Part shown: positions 29,799-40,598 of the stretch, one piece after another
How the letters are laid out: the number at the start of each line of letters is the position of its first letter
Position numbering within the stretch: the stretch's first letter is position 1
Origin: Methylobacterium aquaticum
GTDB taxonomy: Bacteria > Pseudomonadota > Alphaproteobacteria > Rhizobiales > Beijerinckiaceae
Direction of reading: 5' to 3'
Assembly: GCF_016804325.1 (NCBI RefSeq)
Contig: NZ_CP043627.1
Coordinates: 4,275,001 to 4,339,000, forward strand
DNA length: 64,000 nt
The notes under the pieces: generated by a model
Database searches by the model: none
The model's input: the letters and a program-made list of their open reading frames with translations, nothing else
What the model was told of the DNA's origin: nothing
Made by a program: the position numbers and the translations under genes

Positions 29799-31070
29799 TC
29801 AGACGAGCAGGAGGCCGGCCAGCGCCAGCGCGAGGGCCGGCGGCATCACCAGGGCGCCGAGCTTGAGGAAGCTCCAGAAGCTCACGTCCTGGCCCTCGCG
29901 GCGGATGGCGGTGAGCCACAGGATGGTGGCGAGCGAGCCGGTGACCGAGAGGTTCGGCCCGAGGTCGACGCCGATCAGCACCGCGCCCGCCACCTTCTCG
30001 GGCACGTGGGCGGCCTGGACCGCCGCCCCGGCGATCAGGCCGGCCGGCAGGTTGTTGACGAGGTTGCAGGCGAAGGCGATCAGTGCGCCCGCCCCCCAGG
30101 CGGTCTCGGTGGGGGCGGCCGTCGCGGCCTGCTTCAGGGCGTCGGCGACCATCGCCAGCACGCCGGTCTTCTCCAGCGCCTCGACCAGCACGAACAGGCC
30201 GGCGACGAGCGGCAGCACGCTCCAGGACACGTCCTTGATCACCTCGACGGTGCCGCTCCCCTTGCGCAGCGCCAGCACGATCAGGGTGGTGGCGAGGCCT
30301 GCGACGAAGGTCGGCAGGCCGAGATCGCGCCCCAGCGCCGAGGCGCCGATCAGCACCGCGCCCGTCGCCACGATGCCGAGGCCCGCGACGATTCCCGTGC
30401 GCGAGAGCGCCTTCGCCTCGACGTCGGTCGCGACCGATTGCTGCCTGAGGGTCCCGTTCTGGGTGAGCCGCAGGACGAGGTAGGTCGTCCCGATGGCGAG
30501 CAGCGACGGCAGGCCGAACAGGGCGAGCCACCGGGTCAGCGGCGGCATGTGCTCGGCGAACACCACGAGGTTCGCCGGGTTCGAGATCGGCAGCACGAAC
30601 GAGGCGGCGTTGGCGATGAAGGCGCAGATGAACAGGTAGGGCAGCGGATTGTCGACCTTCGCCGCGCGGGTCGCGGCGTAGACCGCCGGCGTCAGCACCA
30701 CCGCGCAGGCATCGTTCGACAGGAAGACCGTGACCACCGTGCCGACGAGGTAGACCAGGGTGAAGAGCCGCGTCGCCGAGCCCTTGGCGGTGCGCACGGC
30801 GATGCCGGCGAGCCAGTCGAACAGGCCCTCCTTCCGGGCCACCTCCGACATCAGCATCATGCCGACGAGGAACAGGTAGACGTCGGTGCCCTTGAGTACG
30901 CCCTCCCAGGCGGTTCCGGCCGGGAGCAGGCCGAGCAGAACCAGGGCGAGGGCGCCGGCCACCGCCCAGATCGCCTCCGGCCAGGAGAACGGGCGCACGA
31001 TCACACCGAGCGTGGCGAGGGCGGCGATCGCCCAGGTCGCGAGGTTGGGGCTTAGCGTCAGCGCGGCCAT
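29799..31070 (-). CDS. ArsB/NhaD-like ion transporter (SLC13-ArsB superfamily)
   Basis: A 423-residue polytopic membrane protein with about eleven hydrophobic segments. The IT-superfamily pattern is seen in VYLFLVGMMLMSEVARKEGL, VTVFLSNDACAVVLTPAVYA, SNPANLVVFAEHMPP and NLVNNLPAGLIAG, and near the end in LGPNLSVTGSLATILWL. These residues line the transport core in ArsB and related arsenite or anion permeases. No arsR or arsC gene is nearby, so a role in arsenite export is not supported. It is first of the three-gene transport cluster. Confidence 0.83.
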   Translation of the reverse strand: MAALTLSPNLATWAIAALATLGVIVRPFSWPEAIWAVAGALALVLLGLLPAGTAWEGVLKGTDVYLFLVGMMLMSEVARKEGLFDWLAGIAVRTAKGSATRLFTLVYLVGTVVTVFLSNDACAVVLTPAVYAATRAAKVDNPLPYLFICAFIANAASFVLPISNPANLVVFAEHMPPLTRWLALFGLPSLLAIGTTYLVLRLTQNGTLRQQSVATDVEAKALSRTGIVAGLGIVATGAVLIGASALGRDLGLPTFVAGLATTLIVLALRKGSGTVEVIKDVSWSVLPLVAGLFVLVEALEKTGVLAMVADALKQAATAAPTETAWGAGALIAFACNLVNNLPAGLIAGAAVQAAHVPEKVAGAVLIGVDLGPNLSVTGSLATILWLTAIRREGQDVSFWSFLKLGALVMPPALALALAGLLLV

Positions 31071-31148
31071 GGGGGAGGGGTCCTGTCGTCACGGTCGGGA
31101 GTAGGGGGAGGGTGTTCGGCTGAGCGGATGGGTCATTCAACCCTCCCC

Positions 31149-31289
31149 GTCATTCCGGGGCCGCGCAGCGGAGCCCGGAATCCAGAAACTCAGATGGTAT
31201 CGAACGAGGCGAAGGTCGTTCCGATCCATTCTGAATACCCAGCGGTTCTGGATTCCGGGTTCCGCTGCGCGGCCCCGGAATGACGCGGA
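31149..31289. repeat. Long palindromic repeat, family B
   Basis: A ~140-base inverted repeat. Its arms are CGTCATTCCGGGGCCGCGCA and TGCGCGGCCCCGGAATGACG. The next layer is GCCCGGAATCCAGAA against TTCTGGATTCCGGG. The loop region includes GAACGAGGCGAAGGTCGTTCCG. It is related to the repeats at 11140 and 20339. Confidence 0.8.
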
Positions 31290-31343
31290 GGGTGACAGTC
31301 AGGACAGGTGTCAAACAGTTCCGGAGATTTGGGGGACCGTCCC

Positions 31344-32434
31344 TCACCACTGCCGCCCATTCCGGTTCGGCCCGAGCTGCGTCCCCAGCAAGCCCCGGCC
31401 CGGCCAGGCCCCGAGGGCGTCGGCATCGCTGCCGATGCCGCAGGAGGTCGGCAGGCCGTCCGCGTCGGTCGCCGGCTCGATCGTGTCGGTATCTTCGGCA
31501 CCCGCGCCGACCGCCCGCACGGCGACCGTCCGGGCACCCGCCGGCCAAACGACCTCCGCGGCGTGGCAGCGGGCGCCGTCCTCCCGCGCCATCGCCTGCC
31601 AGGGCCCGTCATCGATCCGGAACTCCACCCGCTCCGCCGGCCCGAGCACGAGGGCGCGCAAGGTGAAGCGCTCGCCGATCGCGTGGCCGGCATCATGGGC
31701 GAGGCGCCGGTCGGCCGGGGCAGTGACGAGCACGAACGGCCAGGGCCGGGCCAGTTCCTTGAAGCGCCAGCTCACCACGCCGCCGTCGATCGCCGCGACC
31801 GCGTAGCCGACCGGGCCCTCCTCGATCTGGCCGGTGGAGCGGGCCGCCGCGTAGACCGTGCGACCGTCATTGGCGAGCTCGTTGTAATGGGTGTGCCCCA
31901 TCTCGACGAGGCGGACCGGCCCGCGATGGACGAGGTCGGCGACGCGGGCCGCCTCGCCGTCGCCCTTCAGGTCGGCGGGGTAGCTGTGCATGAACAGGGC
32001 GCAGTCCCGCCCCCGCGCGGCCTCGAGTTCCGCCGCGAGCCAGGCGACCTGATCAGGCCCGAGGCGGAAATCCGGCCCGCCCGAGCCCGGCCCGCACAGG
32101 TCGAGGAACAGGCAGCGCACGCCCCGGACATCGACGGCGTAGGGCAGGCGCGGCACCCCGAGCCCCGTATAGAAGGCGTCGAGGCTGCCGCCCTCCATGT
32201 CGTGGTCGCCGGTGATGACGTGGACCGGAAGGCGCAAGCCATCCAGGCCCGCCCGCACCAGGGCATATTGCGCGAGGGTGCCGTTGTCGGCGTTGTCCCG
32301 GGCACGAAGACGAAGTCGAGCCCGTCGACCTCGTTCAGCTGGGCGACGATCGCCGCGAAGTCGCGGGCATTCCCGGCGTCGGCCCGGGTCAGGTGAAGGT
32401 CGCCGATATGCGCGAAGGCGAGCGGGGCGGGCAT
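31344..32434 (-). pseudogene. Metallophosphoesterase, apparent -1 frameshift in motif II
   Basis: A calcineurin-like phosphoesterase. From ATG 32434 the frame reads MPAPLAFAHIGDLHLT (motif GDLH) up to DGLDFVFVPG. The next motif, GDNADNG, together with ITGDHDMEGG, MHSYPADLKG and EMGHTHYNE, is in another frame. One missing base in CCCGGG at 32297-32302 explains the break. The repaired protein would be ~363 residues with all five metal-binding motifs plus a C-terminal beta domain (about the last 120 residues). Twelve bases separate it from the MFS gene upstream, so the two form an operon. The lesion may be a sequencing error. Confidence 0.82.
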
Positions 32435-32445
32435 CGTCCGGCCTT

Positions 32446-33773
32446 CTAGGCGGTGGCCAGGGCCGGGCGGCCGGTCGGGTCGGAGGGCGTGCCGGCCTGG
32501 GCCGGCTCGAAGCCGCGGGTCTCCGGCATCACCATGAGGTAGAGGGCAAAGCCCAGGCCGGCGATGGCCGCGAGCGTCAGGAAGGCCGCCGAGTAGCCCG
32601 CCGAGACGATGATGAGGCCGGCGAGCGTGGCGCTCAACGAGGCGCCGAGCCCCTGCGCGGTCGCGACGGCACCCTGGCTGACGTTGAACCGGCCGGTGCC
32701 GCGGGTGAGGTCGGCGACCACGATCGGGAACAGCGCGCCGTAGACGCCAGCGCCGATGCCGTCGAGGAGCTGCACCGCGACGAGGTAGAACGGATTGTTC
32801 GAGAAGGTGTAGAGCACGCCGCGCAGGGCCAGCACGCCGAAGGCGGCGAGGAAGATGGGCTTGCGGCCGATCGCATCGGCCTTGTGGCCGACGAACATCG
32901 CCACCGGCACCATCACGCATTGCGCCGCCACGATGCAGATCGCGATGAGCGAGGTGGCGTTGTCCTTGCCCGACAGGTGGGTGAGGAGCTGGCCGACCGA
33001 GGTCAGCATCGCGGCATTCGAGAGGTGGAAGATCGCAGCCAGCAGCGCGAACAGCATCAGGTACTTGTTCTGGAGCAGCACGGCGAGGCCGGAGGGCTGC
33101 TCCTCGCAGGACTGGTCCTCGGCGCAGTCGAGGCCGCGGGCGAGGTCGTTGTCGATCGCCTCGTCCGGCACCATCAGCATCGCGCCGATCGACAGGGCGG
33201 CGAGCACGCCCATCAGCCAGAACACCACGATCGGGCCGAACAGGTAGGCCAGGCCCCCGCGAGCGCCGCCGAGACGGCGTTGCCGGCATGGTTGAAGCCC
33301 TCGTTGCGGCCGATGCGCTTGGAGAACAGTTTGGGCCCCACCACCCCCAGGGTGATGGCGGCGAGCGCCGGCGGAAAGATCGCCCCGGCGATGCCGGCGA
33401 GCGACTGGGTGGCGGCGACCGCGTAGAAGTTCGAGATGAAGGGCAAGGCCAGGCAGCTCAAGGTCACGGCGAGCGCCGCCGCGATCACGATCATGCGCTT
33501 GTGCCGCGAGCGGTCGATGAGGGCGCCGGCCGGCGTCTGGGCGATCAGGCCGGCGATGCCGGCGATGGTCATGACCATGCCGGTGGTCGCCTCGTTCCAG
33601 CCCTGGTCCGGGCCGCGCACGGCGATGAGGTAGATCGCCAGATAGGGTCCGAGGCCGTCGCGCACGTCCGCCAGGGTGAAGTTGAGCGCGTCGAGCCCAC
33701 GCAGCGCCCGGGAGGACGGCTGCCGGTCCGGCGCTACGGACGCAGGGACAGGAGTGGGGTTTGCCGTGCTCAC
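32446..33773 (-). pseudogene. MFS transporter, apparent -1 frameshift in a G run
   Basis: A 12-helix major facilitator split between two frames. The N-terminal half (LADVRDGLGPYLAIYLIAVR, GALIDRSRHKRMIVIAAA, FNHAGNAVSAALAG) is in the frame of GTG 33773. The C-terminal half (VFWLMGVLAALSIGAMLMVP, GHKADAIGRKPIFLAAFG, VMPETRGFE) is in another. One base missing from the five-base C run at 33254-33258 (G on the coding strand) explains it, giving ~442 residues. GTG 33773 is preferred because GGAGA lies about ten bases upstream. The substrate is unknown. Its partner is the metallophosphoesterase. Confidence 0.82.
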
Positions 33774-33908
33774 CGTGATGTCTCCGGGGGAAGGACTGCC
33801 GGGTCCGGAGCCGAGAACCGGCGGGACCACGAAAAGTTGCAATGCCATCGGGATTAGGCTCCTGCGTGGCGCGTGGGCACCACGCAGGTCATCTGGGGAA
33901 GGTTCGGA

Positions 33909-34664
33909 TCAGAACCGCCGGGGCGGCGGGGGCGGGGCAGCCCCGGGCGGCGGCGGGGGTGGGGCCGCACCGGGGCCCGGCGGAGGCGGCGCGTCCGGGC
34001 CGCCGGGCGGACCGGCCTCGGCCCGCGGACCCCGCGGACGGGGCGGCGGTCCGCCGACCTCGACCAGGTTGTCCGGGCTCGTGCCGAGCGCCCGCACCTC
34101 CACCACCGTGCCGAGCGGGCTCTTCGCCACGCTGCCGCGGAGGCTGACGCCCTGGCCGGCCCGCAGGGTCGTAGTCAGGCGCGCGGCCTCGTGCGGAGGC
34201 AGCCGCAGGGTGGTGCCGTCGTCGAGGAGCGCCCCGTTCACCTCGCCCCGGCGGCCGTGCAGCAGGGCGGCGATGCGCCCGCTCAGCACCGTCTCGTCGG
34301 CGGCGGGCTCCGGGGGGCCGAGGGTGACGAGGGTGGCCCCGGTTGCCTCGTTGCGGATCGAGGCCCCGTCGACGAGCGGCAGGGCCCGGGCGCGCATGCC
34401 GCGCACCGAGACCGCGTCGCCCGGCTTCACCGTGAACACGACGGCGCCGGAGAGCCGCGGCGGCAGCTTCACCTCGGTCCCGTCGGTGAGGATCAGGCCG
34501 TCGACGTCGCCGCGGGGGGTGAGCGTGTACTGCTTCACCGTGCCCTTGGTCTCCGGCAGGGTGCCGGGATCCCAGACCGAGTTGTCCTGCGCCACGGCCG
34601 GTCCGGCCGCCAGGATCACGGCCGCGAGGCCCGCGGCCCGCAAGCCGGGCTTTCCTGTCGTCAT
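33909..34664 (-). CDS. Secreted protein with two OB-like repeats and a poly-proline tail
   Basis: Not recognised by name. The 251-residue product has a signal peptide (MTTGKPGLRAAGLAAVILAA, cleavage near AVA). Two related ~65-residue modules follow: residues ~40-100 (LTDGTEVKLPPRLSGAVVFT, then VKPGDAVSVRG) and ~125-185 (LDDGTTLRLPPHEAARLTTT, then LRAGQGVSLRG). Both share DGTxxxLPP and GxxVSxRG. The last ~60 residues are Pro/Gly-rich, ending PPPPPRRF. It is likely periplasmic. It lies between the MFS/phosphoesterase pair and the two-component system on the same strand. Confidence 0.65.
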   Translation of the reverse strand: MTTGKPGLRAAGLAAVILAAGPAVAQDNSVWDPGTLPETKGTVKQYTLTPRGDVDGLILTDGTEVKLPPRLSGAVVFTVKPGDAVSVRGMRARALPLVDGASIRNEATGATLVTLGPPEPAADETVLSGRIAALLHGRRGEVNGALLDDGTTLRLPPHEAARLTTTLRAGQGVSLRGSVAKSPLGTVVEVRALGTSPDNLVEVGGPPPRPRGPRAEAGPPGGPDAPPPPGPGAAPPPPPPGAAPPPPPRRF

Positions 34665-34763
34665 CAGCGTCGCTCGTCAGCGCCGGCGGGCGGCCGGCTC
34701 GAGGCCTCCCCAGTCAACTCTCGTGCCAGACGCCAATCCCTTGAAGATCCTCGACAATCCGCA

Positions 34764-36188
<1,425 letters not shown>

Positions 36189-37860
36189 GGCAGATCGAGC
36201 TCGAAGGTCGCGCCGGGACCCGTCGCCTCGGTGCCTGTCCTGCGGGGAGGTGGGGCGCCGAGCCGCGCCTGTCCACCATGGGCGCGGGCGATCTCGCGCA
36301 CGATCGCGAGGCCGAGCCCGGTCCCGTCCGGGCGGCCGGTGACGAAGGGCTCGAACAGGCGGCCCCGCACCGCCTCCGGCACGCCGGGGCCCTCGTCCGT
36401 CACCCGGATCCGCAGGCGCTCGCCCTCCCGCCCGCTCGAGAGCAGCACCGTGCCGCCCGGCGGGCTGTGCTGGATCGCGTTGAGCACGAGGTTGTCGAGG
36501 GCGCGGCGCAGCTGCCCCTCGTCGAGGGGCGCCCGCTCGGGCGACGCTGCCTCCACCACGATCCGCACGCCGTGGGCCCGGGCGAGGTCGTCGTGGAGAT
36601 CGGCGCAGTCGCGAAGGATCCGGCCGAGATCGGTCGGCGCCGGGACCGGCGGGCGCGGCTGGGTCAGGCTCAGGAGGTCGCGCAGCAGGCGGTCGAGGCG
36701 GGCGACCTGATCGAGCACGAGGTCGAGGGCGGCCCGGGCCCGCGCCGGGTCGGGGCTCGCCAGCGCGTTCTCGGCCTTCAGTCGGATCGCCGCCAGGGGG
36801 TTGCGGATCTCGTGGGCGATGCCGGCCGCGAGCTGCCCGATGGCCGCCAGCCGCTCGGCCTCCGCGGCGCGGCGGCGGGCGGCGGCGAGGCGGGTGCCCG
36901 CCGCGTTCAGCGCCTCCACCAGCCGGTCGAGCTCGCGCAGGCCGGTTTCCGCCAGGCGCGGCAACGCGCCCTCGTCGGACCCGCGCCCGAGCTGGCCTTC
37001 GAGCCGGGCGATGCGCCGGCCGAGCACGACGAGCAGCCGCCCGAGAAGCAGGGCCGAGCCCAGCACGGTGGCGGCCAGGAAGCCGAATCCGGCCAGCAAC
37101 TGGCCGTAGGCCCGGCCCTCGTCGGTATGGACCCGCGCCATGGTCCAGGCCGTCGCCCCCTGGATCGGACCGCGCAAGGGGCAGCCCTGCACCACCAGGG
37201 TCTGGGTGCGGGAGGCCCGCCGCGTCGCGACCGGCCGCTCGGCGCTCGAGGCCTCGGCGTTGATGCGCCGGATCGTGTCGATCTCGGCCGAGGGCAGGTC
37301 GGTCTTCGGCCCGGTCCCCTCGTAGGTCGGGAAGGCATAGGCCGCCGAACCGCCGGCGGCGGTCCAGATCCCGCCCTCCACCCCCGGATGGCTGGCGAGC
37401 GCCGTCACAACTACATCGGTGAGCTGGCGCTTCAGCGGCTCGTCGGGCTCGGCGACCGTGCCGCTCCAGCCGGTGCCGAAGAAGGCGAACCGGTCGCCGA
37501 TCTCGCGGCAGGCGCGGGCGACCTGCAGCTCGGCCTGGGCGACCTGCACGGCCGCCGACTGGGTGTAGAACTCGTAGAGCAGGTAGGCCGTGGCCGCCGC
37601 CGAGGCGAGAATCAGGACCCAGAGGGCGAGGAGGTGGGCGCGGAGCGAGCGGGGCGGCATGGCGGAGAGCATGGCAGAGAGCACGGGACGAGTGTGGGCG
37701 GGCGCGGGCCATGCCGCAAATCCGTCGTCGCGTCCCTGCGCCGAATCGTCGGTGCTTGCCAGCTCGGCCGTATGAAGGCAGGGTCTGCGCGGAACAGACG
37801 CTCCGCTTGTGGATGCCCGAGACATCCCTCGCCGGACGACACGGCACGGGACTTCGAACC

Positions 37861-38547
37861 ATGATTGTCGAGAGCGGACATGCCGGGACCGACGGCGCCT
37901 CGCCGGGACGCCGACTTCACCGTCGCTCCTTCCTGCTCGGCGCGGCGAGCCTCGGCGGGCTCGGGCTCGCCGGCTGCGCGACCTCCGACGGCCTGAGCCT
38001 GGCCGAGGTCTCAGCCCTCTACGGGCCGGTGCCTTCGGAAAAGTTCCCGATCCCGGCGGTCGACGTCAGCAAGGTCAACCCGAAATACTACCGCCGCACG
38101 GTGCAATACGCCTCCAAGGAGGCGCCCGGGACGATCATCGTCGATCCGGCCAACTACTACGTCTACCGGATCGAGGAAGGCGGGACCGCGACCCGCTACG
38201 GCGCCAATGTCGGCCGCGACGGGTTCCGCTGGAGCGGCGACGCCTATGTCGGGCGCAAGAGCGAATGGGCGACCTGGACCCCGCCCCGGGAGATGATCAA
38301 GCGCCAGCCCGAGGCCGCCAAATGGGCCCGCGGCATGCCGGGCGGCCTCGACAACCCGCTCGGCGCCCGCACCCTGCACCTCTACCAGAACGGCGCCTAC
38401 ACGCTCTACACGATCTATGCCAGCAGCGACCCGGAATCGATCGGCTCAGGGATCACCAGCGGCTGCGTCGGCCTGCTGAGCCAGGACATGATCCATCTGT
38501 ATTCGCGGACTCCGGTGAAAACGAAGGTGGTGGTTCTGCCGGCCTAG
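37861..38547 (+). CDS. Tat-exported lipoprotein with L,D-transpeptidase (YkuD) fold, catalytic His absent
   Basis: A 228-residue YkuD-family protein. The N-terminus carries a twin-arginine motif (RRSFLLG, residues 21-27) and a lipobox ending LAGC (Cys39), so it is a Tat-exported lipoprotein. The family body is clear: YRIEEGGTATRYGANVGRDG, PGGLDNPLGARTLHLYQNG and SGITSGCVGLLSQDMIHLY with nucleophile Cys202. In active enzymes a His 16 residues before this Cys (IHGTN) and an Arg two residues after it (GCxR) are conserved. Here they are Tyr186 (IYASSDP) and Gly204. It may be an inactive, peptidoglycan-binding relative. The start at 37861 follows a GC-rich leader. Confidence 0.88.
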   Translation: MIVESGHAGTDGASPGRRLHRRSFLLGAASLGGLGLAGCATSDGLSLAEVSALYGPVPSEKFPIPAVDVSKVNPKYYRRTVQYASKEAPGTIIVDPANYYVYRIEEGGTATRYGANVGRDGFRWSGDAYVGRKSEWATWTPPREMIKRQPEAAKWARGMPGGLDNPLGARTLHLYQNGAYTLYTIYASSDPESIGSGITSGCVGLLSQDMIHLYSRTPVKTKVVVLPA

Positions 38548-38783
38548 GATCTTTTGCGGCAAGACAGGCACGGCTTTGTCGCGCAAAAGGCGGCACGGTC
38601 CAGTGATGGCGCATGTCGGTCCGGTCCGCCTCTGCGCGGCAGAGACGCTGCCGAATCCATCAGGTCGGCGCTGCGCATCTCCAGCATCGTGGCGACCAGC
38701 AAAGGCAAGGTTGTCGTGCTGGGTCTTGCGCTGCTGCGGATGACGGCGCTTCAACTCATCGACCGGCCCGTCCGCGACTGCTC

Positions 38784-39776
38784 TTAGATGTTTGGTCCCG
38801 GAATTTGGTGGTGCGGGTCATTCGTGAACCTGGTCGGGTCGTCTGTCCAGGCTTTGCAGATGGCCTCGTAGGGTGTGAGGCCGCGTAAGCTCTTGAGGCG
38901 ACGTGCGAAGTTGTAGGCTGTGACAAAGTCGGCGAGGTGCTGTCGAAGTTGATCGTGGCTGTCGTAATGGAAGCGTTTCACGGTCGCTTCCTTGATCGTC
39001 CGGTTCATCCGTTCGACCTGCCCGTTCGTCCAGGGATGACGAGGCTTGGTCAAGCGGTGCTCGATGTCGAGATCAGCGCAAGCTCCCTCGAAAGCATGGC
39101 AGCGAAACGGCACCTTCTCCGCCCGCATCGCTTTGATGTCTTCGGGCGTCCAACCATCGCCGGTAGGATCGGTGAAGTGTGTGCCATTGTCGGTGAGCAC
39201 AATCTGGATTTTGTAGGGAACAGCGCTGGCAAGCGCTCTCAGAAAGTCTCCTGCAACGCGGCGGTTCGCTTGCTCATGCAACTCGACGAAGGCGAACTTG
39301 GACGTTCGGTCGATGGCCACGAACAGATAGAGTTTGCCTTCCTGTGTTCTGACTTCGGCGATATCGATGTGGAAGTAGCCGATCGGATAGCGTTTGAACT
39401 TGGAACGCTTCGGCTGCTCATCGCTCGTGTCTGGCAACCGTGAGATACCATGGCGCTGCAAGCAACGATGCAAGGACGAGCGCGTCAGATGCGGGATTGT
39501 TGCCTGGAGAGCGTAGAGGCAATCATCCAGCGGAAGGAGAGTGTGGCGTCGGAACGCCACGATGACCGCCTCGTCCTCGCTCGACAGCACCGTGGATTTC
39601 GGTTCGCTCGGTCCTGTCCTGCAGTCTGCGGTCGAGCTCCGCTTCTTCCATTTGGCGACGGTCTTGGGATTGATGCCATAGCGTGTCGCGAGCTGCCTCA
39701 AGCTGTCTTGACTATGCTGGATCGCTCGACGGATTGCCGCAGTCGTTGTGGCGCAGCCGTGGTGAACCTGGCCCAT
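38784..39776 (-). CDS. IS481-type transposase
   Basis: A 330-residue DDE transposase. The N-terminal HTH is QHSQDSLRQLATRYGINPKT, then VAKWKKRSS. The integrase core shows YFHIDIAEVRTQEGKLYLFV (first Asp), IQIVLTDNGTHFTDP (second Asp) and HPWTNGQVERMNRTIKEAT (Glu). The start MGQVHHGCATTTAAIRRAIQ at 39776 is preferred over Met 15 bases upstream. The stop codon lies a few bases outside the apparent inverted repeat. A decayed relative is at 46875-47898. Confidence 0.88.
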   Translation of the reverse strand: MGQVHHGCATTTAAIRRAIQHSQDSLRQLATRYGINPKTVAKWKKRSSTADCRTGPSEPKSTVLSSEDEAVIVAFRRHTLLPLDDCLYALQATIPHLTRSSLHRCLQRHGISRLPDTSDEQPKRSKFKRYPIGYFHIDIAEVRTQEGKLYLFVAIDRTSKFAFVELHEQANRRVAGDFLRALASAVPYKIQIVLTDNGTHFTDPTGDGWTPEDIKAMRAEKVPFRCHAFEGACADLDIEHRLTKPRHPWTNGQVERMNRTIKEATVKRFHYDSHDQLRQHLADFVTAYNFARRLKSLRGLTPYEAICKAWTDDPTRFTNDPHHQIPGPNI

Positions 39777-39832
39777 AGCGCATCCTTCCACTCGCGCGTG
39801 AAATGTGCACCATCAAACCCTGGGATCAAACA
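38789..39832. mobile_element. IS481-type insertion sequence, copy 1 (apparently intact)
   Basis: A ~1044-base element. Terminal inverted repeats: TGTTTGGTCCCGGAATTTGG (left) against TGTTTGATCCCAGGGTTTGA (right, reverse complement), continuing into TGGTGC on both sides. Matching TAG/CTA bases just outside may belong to the ends. I find no clean target duplication. On its right it abuts a truncated IS5-type transposase, so it probably inserted into that older element. Confidence 0.75.
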
Positions 39833-39835
39833 CTA

Positions 39836-40376
39836 AACAGCGTCGCCATGACCCATACTCCGCCATCACGATCCTACACGTCGGCCGGATGCACCAGAGT
39901 GTGCATCAGCAGGCCTTGCGTATCGACGAGGAGATGGCGCTTCTTACCCTTGATCTTCTTGCCGGCATCGTAGCCGGACGGGTCGATCGTGCGCCCCCTT
40001 TTTCTGCGCTCTTGACGCTCTGGCTGTCGATGATCGCTGCCTTTGGGCTGGCCTCACGTCCTGCCTGTTCGCGGCAAAGAACGTAGAGGGTGTGATGGAT
40101 GCGCAGGAGAGTTCCGTCGTAATCCCATAGATCGAAGTAGCCATACACCGTCGAGCAAGGTGGCAGATCTTTTGGAATGGCACGCCATTGGCACCTTGTT
40201 CCAAGGACATACATCAAGCCGTTGACCACCTCGCGCAGATCAACCGTTCGTTTGTTTCCTCCGTGTCGGGCCGGCGGGAGAAGGGGAGCAACAAGCGCCC
40301 ATTCCTCATCCGTCAAATCAGTGGGATAGCGAAGCTTGCTGCGGCCGTACCGCTGGCGGCTCTCAAGCGTCCACAT
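39836..40376 (-). pseudogene. IS5-family transposase remnant, frameshifted, with stop, truncated
   Basis: Reads MWTLESRQRYGRSKLRYPTD, then DEEWALVAPLLPPAR and [15 protein letters not shown], a typical IS5/IS427-type N-terminal half. The frame is lost near the AAAAAGGGGG tract (about 39997-40006), where IS427-type elements often frameshift. The second frame continues [20 protein letters not shown], reaches an in-frame TAG (HPADV-stop-DRDGG), and is cut off where IS481 copy 1 begins. Confidence 0.8.
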
Positions 40377-40598
40377 CGCTCAAGCATACGCCTGTCGGCA
40401 TGAACCGCAACGCTCTCCGAAAAAACAACTTCTTCCCGGACAGACTCTTGGGCTTGGCCAAGACCTACCGATTTGGCCAGTTTGGAGCGCTGGGCGGCGT
40501 CGGGTGGCGGGAACGTCGCGGGGCGCACCGAGCCCCGGGACCCTCTCTCCAGCCGGTCCGTCCGACCCGGTGCCGCGTCAGCGACGCGGCGTGGAGGT

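Noticed and set aside
29799..31070. Arsenic resistance operon
   Set aside because: The transporter is only ArsB-like; no arsR, arsC or arsenate-related gene is adjacent.
38770..39845. Target duplication around IS481 copy 1
   Set aside because: Flanks CTCTTAGA and CTAAACAG do not form a direct repeat; the TAG/CTA symmetry more likely belongs to the element ends.
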